Made by a program: the position numbers and the translations under genes
NCBI GenBank assembly: GCA_902489185.1
Contig: CABTZC010000102.1
Coordinates: 1 to 7,227 of the forward strand
Length of the DNA: 7,227 bases
Reading direction: 5' to 3'
Source: an uncultured Brevibacterium sp.
GTDB taxonomy: Bacteria > Actinomycetota > Actinomycetes > Actinomycetales > Brevibacteriaceae
In this document: one piece after another, positions 1 through 6,620 of the stretch
Position numbering within the stretch: position 1 is the stretch's first letter
How the letters are laid out: each line of letters opens with the position of its first letter
The notes under the pieces: model-generated
Told to the model about the DNA's origin: nothing
Databases searched by the model: none
Seen by the model: the letters and a program-made list of their open reading frames with translations, nothing else

Positions 1-141
1 ATTCATAATAAGAGGAAAACCTCATACCCCGCAAGTTCCCCACTGACAACTCAACACGCCACGCGCAGGGTTTTCCGGCGACACACTCGTGTTACCAACT
101 GGTAGTTGCTCATTGCTACAGGGCGTGCGAAGGTTAAAAGC
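1..141. other. Left-edge non-coding leader of the first gene
   Basis: No credible coding sequence is seen here. The stretch ends in the ribosome-binding site of the gene starting at 142. A short inverted repeat, CAACT-GGT-AGTTG at 96-108, lies 34 bases before the start codon and could be an operator or chance. I cannot place a convincing -35/-10 pair. The window edge cuts off whatever lies further left. Confidence 0.5.
129..133 (+). promoter_or_regulatory. Ribosome-binding site deciding the ATG-142 start
   Basis: GAAGG sits 8 bases before ATG 142. It supports this start over the in-frame TTG at 106, which would add 12 residues and has no Shine-Dalgarno sequence in front of it. Confidence 0.7.
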
Positions 142-885
142 ATGCACAACGGTGACGGCTCACGGCCTCGGATCCGTCCAGCGGTCAGTAATCGGTTCGA
201 CAACTCCTCGTATTACGAATACATCGAACGGCAGACGGCACACTCGGATCCACAGGCGCAACCTGCTCAGCACACGCAGGTCAGACAGCAGTCCCAGAAC
301 TCACAACAGCAACCACCTCGGAAATCTGCGTCAATGATGTGGCTTACCGGCATCGCCGTATTTGCGATCGTGGCTCTTGCTGTCACAGTGGGTTTCGTGC
401 TCCTGGGACCTAATACAGGCGTGGAGCCCACCGCACCTCGGCCTGCTTCTACAACAGAGCAAACTGACACAACGGGCTCGGGCAAAGAAAACGAGTCCCC
501 CAACGAACAAGCGAAGAACGAACTCGAATCGGCTGTTGCAGACAGTGAATCTGAGCTCAGCAAGCTGGAAGAGAAGTGGGTAGTGCAGTTATCTGCCAAA
601 CGGCCCGGCGAAGACTCCGGTGATGGGGAATGGGATTACGCCAAAATCTTGCAAGAGTACCGCGACAACGAAAAGAAGTACGGCAAAGTCGCCATGCTCA
701 AGAGTGAAAAATGGTCGTCGTTCCGTGTTAAAGATTTCTGGGTGACGGTCATTCCCACCGGATATGACTCTCCCGAACCAGCCTTGAAGAAGTGTGAAGA
801 GTTCAAGCTCGACCGCGATCACTGTTTCGCTAAGCGGTTAAGCCACACAATGGGCCCAGACGGCTCAACTAAACTGCGCGATTAA
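142..885 (+). CDS. Single-pass membrane protein with SPOR-like extracytoplasmic domain (hypothetical)
   Basis: Function unknown. The 247-residue product begins with about 64 polar residues rich in Gln, Ser, Asn and Pro, probably disordered and cytoplasmic. One hydrophobic segment follows at about residues 65-89. Next comes a Pro/Thr/Ser/Glu-rich spacer (90-125), a Glu/Ser-rich probable helix (126-145) and a compact C-terminal domain (146-247) with the stretches WVVQLSAKR, SSFRVKDFWVTV and DHCFAKRLS. Cys218 and Cys228 are the only cysteines; both should lie outside the membrane and could form a disulfide. The layout resembles actinobacterial envelope proteins whose outer domain looks like a peptidoglycan-binding SPOR fold; that comparison is from memory of the pattern and is weak. 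The gene stands alone, facing the dehydrogenase operon, and appears monocistronic. The ATG start is chosen for its GAAGG ribosome-binding site. Confidence 0.75.
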   Translation: MHNGDGSRPRIRPAVSNRFDNSSYYEYIERQTAHSDPQAQPAQHTQVRQQSQNSQQQPPRKSASMMWLTGIAVFAIVALAVTVGFVLLGPNTGVEPTAPRPASTTEQTDTTGSGKENESPNEQAKNELESAVADSESELSKLEEKWVVQLSAKRPGEDSGDGEWDYAKILQEYRDNEKKYGKVAMLKSEKWSSFRVKDFWVTVIPTGYDSPEPALKKCEEFKLDRDHCFAKRLSHTMGPDGSTKLRD

Positions 886-896
886 GCCCAGATACG

Positions 897-938
897 CATG
901 TGTGGGCCACGGGAAACCATTCCCGTGGCCCACACATG
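897..938. terminator. Bidirectional terminator hairpin between convergent genes
   Basis: A perfect 19-bp inverted repeat (left arm 897-915, right arm 920-938) encloses the 4-base loop ACCA. The core GGGCCACGGGAA pairs with TTCCCGTGGCCC. It lies 11 bases after the rightward membrane-protein stop and 43 bases after the leftward E2 stop, exactly where both transcripts should end. On the plus strand it is followed only by TTGTTAAATG, so a classical U-run is poor; on the minus strand there is none. The stem length still makes termination or 3'-end protection the best reading. Confidence 0.8.
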
Positions 939-981
939 TTGTTAAATGAGCCGCCCTAGCAAAAGCGAGCTCGATACGGTC

Positions 982-2352
982 TTACACCAACAAAAGTGTG
1001 GGGTCTTCCATGACGCGGGCTACGTCGGCCAAGAACTTCGAAATCACTTCGCCGTCGACAACTCGGTGGTCAGCGGATACACCCAGAGTGGTGATCTCGC
1101 GTGGCACGATGTCGTCTCCCACAACCCACGGGCGCTTGCGAATCTGACCAAATGCCAGGATTGCCGCTTCGCCCGGGTTGATGATGGGGGTTCCTGTATC
1201 GATTCCGAAGACCCCAATGTTGGTAATCGAAATGGTTCCACCTGCCTGAGCTGCAGGCGTGGTTTTCCCGGCACGCGCGGTGCGGGTGAGGTCGCCCAGT
1301 TCGGTTGCAAGTTGGCTCAAGCCCATTGCGTGCGCGTTTTTGATGTTCGGCACGATGAGTCCGCGTGGTGTGGCCGCCGCGATGCCCAGGTTCACGTACT
1401 TCTTGACCACGATCGAGTCGCCGTCAAGAGCCGAGTTGATCCGCGGATTCCGCGCAACTGCCCAGCATACGGCTTTGGACAGAATGAGCAGTGGCGAGAC
1501 CTTGACACCTTCACCTAGGGTTTCGTTGGCCTTGAACTTCCTCACCAGGTTCATGGTTTCGGTGACGTCCACGTCAACAAATTCGGTCACGTGCGGAGCG
1601 GTGAACGCGGAATCGACCATGGCCTGGGCCATGAATTTGACGACTCCCTTGAACGGGATGCGCTCTTCTGTGCCGTCCAATGCGCCACTTCCAACCGGGG
1701 CAGTTGCGTGGGATGAGCTTTCCGTGGTTCCCTGCGCCGAGGTGGTTCCGTGGTTGAGGACGTCATCGCGCGTGATCTGTCCGTTGGGTCCGGTTGGGGT
1801 GACCTCTCCCAGGTCGATCCCTCGGTCTTTTGCCAGTTTGCGAACAGGCGGTTTGGCAAGTGGCTTGGATGGTGTTGACGTGCGGGGCTCCGTGGGCGCG
1901 CTTGGGGCAGCTGCGGGTGCCTCCTGTGCTGGCGCCGGGGTTGGTTCTGCCTTTGCCGAGGTGGCCGCAGCTGGCGTTGCACCCCCCTTTCGTGGGCGCC
2001 GCTTTGTGGAGCTGGCTTTGGTTCCGTACCCCACCAAGTTGGGGCCACTTTCCTCACCGGCAGGAGTCTCGGTTTGCTCGGCACCTTGGGCAGTGGTTGG
2101 GGTTGCCGCTCCCTGGGCGCCACCGAACCGGATGATGGGCGTACCCACTTCTACGGTTTCGCCTTCTTCCACAAGGATGGCGTCGATGGTGCCGGCCTGT
2201 GGGCTGGGGAGTTCGACGAGCGATTTGGCAGTTTCGATTTCGACCAGGATTTGGTTGACGGTCACGGTGTCGCCGGGGGCTACTTTCCACGAAACGATGT
2301 CAGCTTCAGTGAGCCCTTCTCCGACGTCGGGAAGGTTAAATTCGTTAGACAT
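982..2352 (-). CDS. pdhC: E2 subunit of a 2-oxo acid dehydrogenase complex (dihydrolipoamide acyltransferase)
   Basis: E2 accepts the acyl group from E1 on a swinging lipoyl lysine and transfers it to CoA, forming the core of the cytoplasmic complex. The 456-residue protein has one N-terminal lipoyl domain (about 1-77) with the lipoylation site ETAKS at Lys43. An Ala/Pro/Thr-rich flexible linker (about 78-162) leads to the peripheral subunit-binding domain (about 166-200, with VRKLAKDRGIDL). The catalytic acyltransferase domain (about 228-456) ends with DHRVVDGE, giving the active-site His near 428 and Asp near 432. Domain order and length are normal for a bacterial branched-chain-type E2 with a single lipoyl domain. 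ATG 2352 has AGAGG 5 bases upstream, overlapping the E1-beta stop, so translation is probably coupled. Substrate (branched-chain 2-oxo acids or pyruvate) cannot be fixed from sequence alone; the symbol follows common annotation, and bkd naming may be more apt. Confidence 0.95.
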   Translation of the reverse strand: MSNEFNLPDVGEGLTEADIVSWKVAPGDTVTVNQILVEIETAKSLVELPSPQAGTIDAILVEEGETVEVGTPIIRFGGAQGAATPTTAQGAEQTETPAGEESGPNLVGYGTKASSTKRRPRKGGATPAAATSAKAEPTPAPAQEAPAAAPSAPTEPRTSTPSKPLAKPPVRKLAKDRGIDLGEVTPTGPNGQITRDDVLNHGTTSAQGTTESSSHATAPVGSGALDGTEERIPFKGVVKFMAQAMVDSAFTAPHVTEFVDVDVTETMNLVRKFKANETLGEGVKVSPLLILSKAVCWAVARNPRINSALDGDSIVVKKYVNLGIAAATPRGLIVPNIKNAHAMGLSQLATELGDLTRTARAGKTTPAAQAGGTISITNIGVFGIDTGTPIINPGEAAILAFGQIRKRPWVVGDDIVPREITTLGVSADHRVVDGEVISKFLADVARVMEDPTLLLV

Positions 2353-2361
2353 GTAGTCCTC

Positions 2362-3336
2362 TCAGTAGGCGAGGGCGCGGTCCACGCCATCCAGAATGCG
2401 GTCGAGGTCAGGGAGGTAGTGCTCTTCAAGTTTGGAGCCAGGGTATGGGGTGTGGAATCCGCCCACGCGAATGACGGGTGCTTCCAGGTTGTAGAAGCAT
2501 CGTTCGGTGATGCGGGCGGCGATTTCTGACCCCAGCCCTAAGAACACGGGGGCTTCGTGCGTGACCACCAGGCGTCCGGTGCGTTTAACGGACTCTTCGA
2601 TCACTGAGAAGTCGATGGGGTTAAGGCCACGGAGGTCGATGACTTCGACTGACTTGCCTTCTTCTTCCGCTGCTGCAGCCGCGTCCAAAGCGGTAGGGAC
2701 CAGTGGACCGTAGGTGACCAGCGTGAGGTCACTTCCCGGGCGCACAATCTGTGCACTGTATGGGTCAAGACCTCGGTTTGCTTCGTCTACATCGCCACGC
2801 AACCAGTAACGGCGCTTGGGTTCGAAGTACATGACAGGGTCGGGGCTGTGGATCGCTTCTTGGATCATCCAGAAAGCGTCATGCGCGTTGGACGGGCTCA
2901 TGATTTTGAGTCCAGCGTGGTGCGCGAAGACTGCTTCTGGGCTTTCCGAGTGGTGTTCAGGTGACCCGATTCCACCGCCGTACGGTACACGAATGACGAC
3001 AGGAAGGTTTTCTGCGCCACGAGTACGCGCGTGCATTTTTGCCAGCTGGGTGACGATCTGGTCGTACGCAGGGAAGATGAACGCGTCGAACTGGATTTCG
3101 ACTACCGGGCGGAAGCCTCGCTTCGCCATCCCGATTGCCGATCCCACGATTCCAGACTCTGCTAGTGGGGCGTCAATGACGCGGTGCTCACCGAAGTCTT
3201 TTTGTAGCCCTTCGGTCACACGGAAAACTCCTCCGAGTTTTCCGATGTCTTCACCGATCAACACAACCTTAGGGTCGTCTTCCATGGCCTTACGCAGACC
3301 GGCGGTAATGCCTTTCGAAAGGGGCATTGTTGTCAT
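2362..3336 (-). CDS. pdhB: E1-beta subunit of a 2-oxo acid dehydrogenase complex
   Basis: The 324-residue beta subunit pairs with E1-alpha in an alpha2-beta2 enzyme that decarboxylates a 2-oxo acid on thiamine diphosphate and reductively acylates the E2 lipoyl group. Visible family marks are the transketolase-like N-terminal half with GEDIGKLGGVF (28-38), PLAESGIVG (57-65, with the conserved Glu60 that contacts the cofactor) and EHHSESPEA (127-135). The C-terminal transketolase domain starts near residue 195 and includes GLGSEIAARI (267-276) and the end motif HTPYPGSKLEEHYLPD (295-310). Length is standard. ATG 3336 lies 2 bases after the E1-alpha stop, with AAGGGG 10 bases upstream inside the E1-alpha coding end. 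A second in-frame ATG at 3327 is possible but less well spaced. The next gene, E2, begins 9 bases after this stop. Confidence 0.95.
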   Translation of the reverse strand: MTTMPLSKGITAGLRKAMEDDPKVVLIGEDIGKLGGVFRVTEGLQKDFGEHRVIDAPLAESGIVGSAIGMAKRGFRPVVEIQFDAFIFPAYDQIVTQLAKMHARTRGAENLPVVIRVPYGGGIGSPEHHSESPEAVFAHHAGLKIMSPSNAHDAFWMIQEAIHSPDPVMYFEPKRRYWLRGDVDEANRGLDPYSAQIVRPGSDLTLVTYGPLVPTALDAAAAAEEEGKSVEVIDLRGLNPIDFSVIEESVKRTGRLVVTHEAPVFLGLGSEIAARITERCFYNLEAPVIRVGGFHTPYPGSKLEEHYLPDLDRILDGVDRALAY

Positions 3337-3338
3337 TG

Positions 3339-4475
3339 TTAGTTGTCCCCTTCTACGTCTTCAAACGAGGCCAGGTATTCCTTGTATTCGCGGTGCTCTT
3401 CTTCGATCATCGGGTGTGGTTCCACGAAAACCGAGTCGAAGATTTCGTCGACCGGTGGCGGCTCCATGTTGACGCACGCGGTTCGGATGCGTTCTGCCAA
3501 GGCGTCGGCTTCGTCGTCGATTGCAGTGAAGAATGCCGCGTCCACGTCGTTGGTGTTTTCGAGGTACTTACGCACACGCAGGATTGGATCCTTGGGCTTC
3601 CATGCGTCGACTTCGGCGGAGTCGCGGTACTTGGTTGGGTCGTCGGCGGTGGTGTGTGCGCCCATGCGGTACGTGTATGCCTCGATGAGCATGGGGCCCT
3701 GTCCGGAACGGATACGGTCGGCGTATGCGCGACACACGGAGTACACGGCCAAAATGTCGTTTCCGTCCACGCGCACACCTGGTACACCGAATCCCTGGCC
3801 ACGGGTGTAAAGAGGAACCGAGGTCTGGACCGTGTTGGGTTCGGAAATGGCCCACTGGTTGTTCTGGACATAGAAGAGGACCGGCGAACGGAAAGCACCC
3901 GCGAAGGTCAGTGCTTCAGAGACGTCACCCTGGCTGGTGGCACCGTCACCACAGCAAGCCACGGCAATGGTGTCGCGTTCCATGTCACCGGTTCCAACTG
4001 CACCGTCCATTTGCACGCCCATGGCGTAACCGGTTGCGTGCATGACCTGTGAACCGATCACGATGGTGTACACGTTGAAGTTGTTGTCCTTGGGGTCCCA
4101 GCCGGAGTGGTTCTGTCCGCGGAAGATTCCCAAAAGCGTTTCCGGTGCGACACCTCGGCACCATGCAACACCGTGTTCGCGGTAGGTGGGGAAAACATAG
4201 TCTTGTGGGCGCAATGCGCGTCCCAGTCCGATCTGCGCGGCCTCCTGCCCCAACAGTGGCGCCCACAAGCCCAGCTGGCCTTGGCGCTGGAGGGCATTGC
4301 CTTCAGCATCTACGCGACGAATCAGCACCATGTCGCGGTAGAAACCCTTGAGGTCGTCAACAGTAAGTTCGTGAGCGTATGCGTCGAAATCGCTGTTTGG
4401 TACGCGAGTTCCGTCGGGCGTCAACATCTGGACTACATCGTCCACACCCATGGTTGGATTAGACGTCGATGTCAT
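3339..4475 (-). CDS. pdhA: E1-alpha subunit of a 2-oxo acid dehydrogenase complex
   Basis: The 378-residue thiamine-diphosphate-dependent alpha subunit is the first gene of its operon. The cofactor motif runs from GDGATSQGD (176-184) to NNQWAIS (205-211), the GDG-to-NN spacing expected for this family. PTYREHGVAWCRG (96-108) and YRMGAHTTADDPTKYR (269-284) match the substrate channel and the mobile active-site loop of branched-chain-type E1-alpha proteins. The loop has Thr-Thr-Ala where mitochondrial BCKDH carries its regulatory phosphoserines; nothing here indicates such control. A roughly 40-residue N-terminal extension before the catalytic domain is usual in actinobacterial members. The start is well supported by AAGGAG 5 bases upstream. 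Automated pipelines often name this type pdhA, yet the same architecture in mycobacteria serves as branched-chain 2-oxo acid dehydrogenase, supplying acyl-CoA primers for branched fatty acids. No E3 gene is adjacent, so E3 must come from elsewhere. Confidence 0.95.
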   Translation of the reverse strand: MTSTSNPTMGVDDVVQMLTPDGTRVPNSDFDAYAHELTVDDLKGFYRDMVLIRRVDAEGNALQRQGQLGLWAPLLGQEAAQIGLGRALRPQDYVFPTYREHGVAWCRGVAPETLLGIFRGQNHSGWDPKDNNFNVYTIVIGSQVMHATGYAMGVQMDGAVGTGDMERDTIAVACCGDGATSQGDVSEALTFAGAFRSPVLFYVQNNQWAISEPNTVQTSVPLYTRGQGFGVPGVRVDGNDILAVYSVCRAYADRIRSGQGPMLIEAYTYRMGAHTTADDPTKYRDSAEVDAWKPKDPILRVRKYLENTNDVDAAFFTAIDDEADALAERIRTACVNMEPPPVDEIFDSVFVEPHPMIEEEHREYKEYLASFEDVEGDN

Positions 4476-4480
4476 GCCTT

Positions 4481-4486
4481 CTCCTT
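4481..4486 (-). promoter_or_regulatory. Strong ribosome-binding site of E1-alpha
   Basis: AAGGAG on the minus strand, 5 bases before ATG 4475. It is the closest match to the consensus Shine-Dalgarno sequence in the window and fixes the E1-alpha start. Confidence 0.85.
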
Positions 4487-4530
4487 AGCGTCAGGGCTGG
4501 GTCTTGGGTTAAGTCAGCCAAACGAGGTGG

Positions 4531-4559
4531 ACTATGCGGCTTGTGGCGCGCAAGTCCAA
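4531..4559 (-). promoter_or_regulatory. Candidate promoter of the dehydrogenase operon
   Basis: Read on the minus strand, TTGGAC (4559-4554) and CATAGT (4536-4531) are separated by 17 bases. This is a modest sigma70-type match that would give a leader of about 50 bases before E1-alpha. The neighbouring stretch 4565-4597 is unusually AT-rich for this window and holds a second weaker option, TTTCCG with TATGAA 18 bases on. TGTG-CTT-CACA at 4602-4612 is a short palindrome that might be an operator. All are consensus-only guesses. Confidence 0.3.
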
Positions 4560-4617
4560 GGTGAGCTATTTCATAAGGTGATACATAATCTAACGGAAAC
4601 TTGTGCTTCACACCACT

Positions 4618-6063
4618 CTACGGACGGGTTCCCTCATATTGGTGTGACTCTGTTACAGTTCCCGCGAAAAATTCCCCTCGCTTGCGTTTGAACGCCTGCA
4701 CGTCCGGGTCATTTTCGATCCCTGAAATAGCGTCCGTGTAAACGTCACCACTGTGTGCGTCTTGGGCTTGCTGGCCGGTCCCGAGGTGGGGCGAAGTGGT
4801 CACGGTCGTCCAGTTGTGGCGGTCAGGGTTCTTCCGTCCATCAAGTTGCGGAACGAGGTCGTGGTCATGTTCGATCGACAGCACTTCCACACTGTCGGGA
4901 ACATGGTAATCGGAAACGGGGGACCCCACGGTCACAACCGTTGTGACGTTGTATTTTGCAGTGAAGTCGGGATCATCTGCCAGTGACATGGCGACGATCC
5001 CGCCTTGGGAGTAGCCCACTAGCATGATGTCTGTTGAACCGTCTACACCGGCATCTTCAAGTGCTTGTCGAACGACCTTACGCATGGCGGAGTCCTTGCC
5101 CGCTATGGTTTCGAGGTTTGTTTGCATATCGGTTCCGTTGCCACTTCCAACCGACCAGTCCGTTGTCGCCGGAACGTACACAACCACGCGTTCAACACCG
5201 TCGGCACCACGGACTTTGTCGACCCGGACTCGGCCATTGTCCATACCGGAATGCACTGAGCGTTGACGCGCGTAGAGTTCGCTCAAATTTGTGGGGTGCG
5301 TCTGTATCTCACGTGACTCCCCCACTTTGGTCACGGTGACACTCGAATCAAACACTCCCACCGTGTACCCCGTATTTACCATCATTGTGGTGACCTGTTC
5401 TGACGAGTGCGGTGTGCGAAACACGTTCTGGACACCGGGTGGGAGCCCTAGAAAACCTCCCACGAACCCGGGGATCACGTGCTCGATGACCCGCCGGCTT
5501 ACGCCGGGGTGCGTAAATGCCTTCTGAGTGAGGTTGTGAATGCCACGTTGCGCAAAATCATAAGCGTATTTTGCAATTGCTCGCGTCAAAACGAAGTCCG
5601 GACCCTCAACTCCTAGAAATCTGCGCATGACATTCACCTGGAGATCCACCGCGAGCACGGGAAGGTACGCAGATATGACAAACGAAGGAAGTAGAACAAG
5701 CGCACCTCGCGCTACATGCCCCGCAACGTTTCCCACGGCAGTGAGAGCGTCATCAATAATGCGTTCGCTGGCACTCTGGGCTCGGCGGTACGCCACGACA
5801 CTGGCTCGCAACGCAACTGCGGTCGCTTCTAGCCGTGTAGCGCTCGCCCCCACGAACACCGTGAATTCGCCCATTTTCTGACGCACTTCCAGCCAGGTGG
5901 GAGGAGACGCAATGACACTGACACCCAGCTCTGGCTCACCCTGTGCAACTAGCGAGCGCGCCCCAACGTGCGCGAGTTCGCGAGCCAAACGCTCCAGTTC
6001 GTCCGCTTTCCTCTCCATATCGTCGAGGTGGGCGCTCACACCTCGTGCTCCGCCGCTCATCAC
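4618..6063 (-). CDS. Large protein with N-terminal helical (ESX-like) region and C-terminal alpha/beta-hydrolase domain
   Basis: The 481-residue protein has two parts. Residues 1-110 look all-helical and rich in Ala, Glu and Arg (HLDDMERKADELERLAREL, then a second helix pair at 58-110), resembling the N-terminal helical hairpins of type VII secretion substrates. A hydrophobic stretch at about 119-140 could touch a membrane. Residues about 290-450 look like an alpha/beta-hydrolase: VVVYVPAT, then MLVGYSQGG with candidate nucleophile Ser352, SIEHDHDLVPQLDG with candidate Asp400 or Asp402, and DAHSGDVY with candidate His437 (His416 is the alternative). The elbow and the order Ser-Asp-His fit lipase, cutinase or esterase relatives; the substrate is unknown. 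No classical signal peptide is seen. The start is GTG 6063 (or the adjacent ATG 6060, giving 480 residues); either overlaps the stop of the preceding gene, so translation is probably coupled. No obvious terminator follows the TAG stop. Confidence 0.8.
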   Translation of the reverse strand: MMSGGARGVSAHLDDMERKADELERLARELAHVGARSLVAQGEPELGVSVIASPPTWLEVRQKMGEFTVFVGASATRLEATAVALRASVVAYRRAQSASERIIDDALTAVGNVAGHVARGALVLLPSFVISAYLPVLAVDLQVNVMRRFLGVEGPDFVLTRAIAKYAYDFAQRGIHNLTQKAFTHPGVSRRVIEHVIPGFVGGFLGLPPGVQNVFRTPHSSEQVTTMMVNTGYTVGVFDSSVTVTKVGESREIQTHPTNLSELYARQRSVHSGMDNGRVRVDKVRGADGVERVVVYVPATTDWSVGSGNGTDMQTNLETIAGKDSAMRKVVRQALEDAGVDGSTDIMLVGYSQGGIVAMSLADDPDFTAKYNVTTVVTVGSPVSDYHVPDSVEVLSIEHDHDLVPQLDGRKNPDRHNWTTVTTSPHLGTGQQAQDAHSGDVYTDAISGIENDPDVQAFKRKRGEFFAGTVTESHQYEGTRP

Positions 6064-6620
6064 GTACTCGCATGGTTCACGGTGTCGACGTACATTCCCA
6101 CGTTGCGCATGTGAGCGCGTACCGCAATTTCAACTGAACGTTGCAGACTTTGAGCATGACCGGTCACCGCTAATGGGGCATCAGACCACGGGATCTTCTG
6201 CCCGGCTCGCTCCAGAACCGCCGGCCCAGGACGGATCAAACCCGTGACGTTCATATGTCCCTGAGGCGGGACGTTTTCAGAACACAGGACGGGAAAGTAC
6301 GCAAGCTCAATCGCGTAGCCCACCACCATGCGACGTTTTTCCACACATTCGGCACAGTCGTCACCGGCGTATTGCATGAGCGCCACACATATCGGACCGG
6401 ACATATACGCGCAGCACCTGAAGTCATGTTCGCCTGTGAACCGCACGTGAGCGACGATGTCCGCTGCGTTCATGACAGCCAAAAAACCGTAGACCACGTC
6501 ATGGTGGTACTCGCGCGGGCCGTCACTTTTAGGGTCCTGGGGCCGCATCGCCTCCGGCCAGCACTGCGTCAATTCATCTGGAAAGTCTTCCAAAACATCT
6601 GTATTGATCCCTAGGATCAT
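6060..6620 (-). CDS. Cys-rich protein of unknown function in the ESX-like/hydrolase operon
   Basis: I do not recognise this 186-residue protein. It has no signal peptide and no clear membrane segment. Seven cysteines (residues 20, 69, 70, 78, 89, 92 and 113) are concentrated in the middle and include an adjacent pair and a CAEC (CxxC) at 89-92. The central part (40-115) looks like a mixed alpha/beta fold containing FLAVMNAADIVAHVRF and VVGYAIELAYFPVL. The last 40 residues look helical (HAQSLQRSVEIAVRAHMRN) and recall the helices of its two operon partners. The ATG start overlaps the stop of the small upstream gene by 4 bases (ATGA, 6620-6617), and its TGA stop overlaps the hydrolase start, so the three products are very likely made together. 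A chaperone-like or partner role for the secreted proteins, or metal/redox binding, are guesses only. Confidence 0.75.
   Translation of the reverse strand: MILGINTDVLEDFPDELTQCWPEAMRPQDPKSDGPREYHHDVVYGFLAVMNAADIVAHVRFTGEHDFRCCAYMSGPICVALMQYAGDDCAECVEKRRMVVGYAIELAYFPVLCSENVPPQGHMNVTGLIRPGPAVLERAGQKIPWSDAPLAVTGHAQSLQRSVEIAVRAHMRNVGMYVDTVNHAST

Noticed and set aside
12..23. GAGG-AAAA-CCTC mini hairpin near the left edge
   Set aside because: Only 4 bp, with no U-run and unknown context beyond the edge; too short to call a terminator.
106..141. Earlier TTG start of the first gene
   Set aside because: ATG 142 has GAAGG at 8 bases spacing; TTG 106 has no ribosome-binding site.
946..1518. Open frame of 190 codons on the plus strand
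   Set aside because: Antisense to the E2 catalytic domain, no ribosome-binding site, and its start lies right after the terminator hairpin.
1259..2356. Long open frame of 365 codons on the plus strand
   Set aside because: It lies wholly antisense to E2, whose domains and catalytic motifs are unmistakable. Its Ala/Ser/Pro-rich translation is what GC-biased codons give when read backwards.
3327..4052. Open frame of 241 codons on the plus strand
   Set aside because: Antisense to E1-alpha; the Val/His/Cys-rich translation shows no domain.
4107..4691. Open frame of 194 codons on the plus strand crossing the operon gap
   Set aside because: Mostly antisense to E1-alpha, and would cross the probable promoter of the dehydrogenase operon.
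6255..6614. Open frame of 119 codons on the plus strand
   Set aside because: Antisense to the 186-aa gene, which is fixed by stop/start overlaps with both neighbours.
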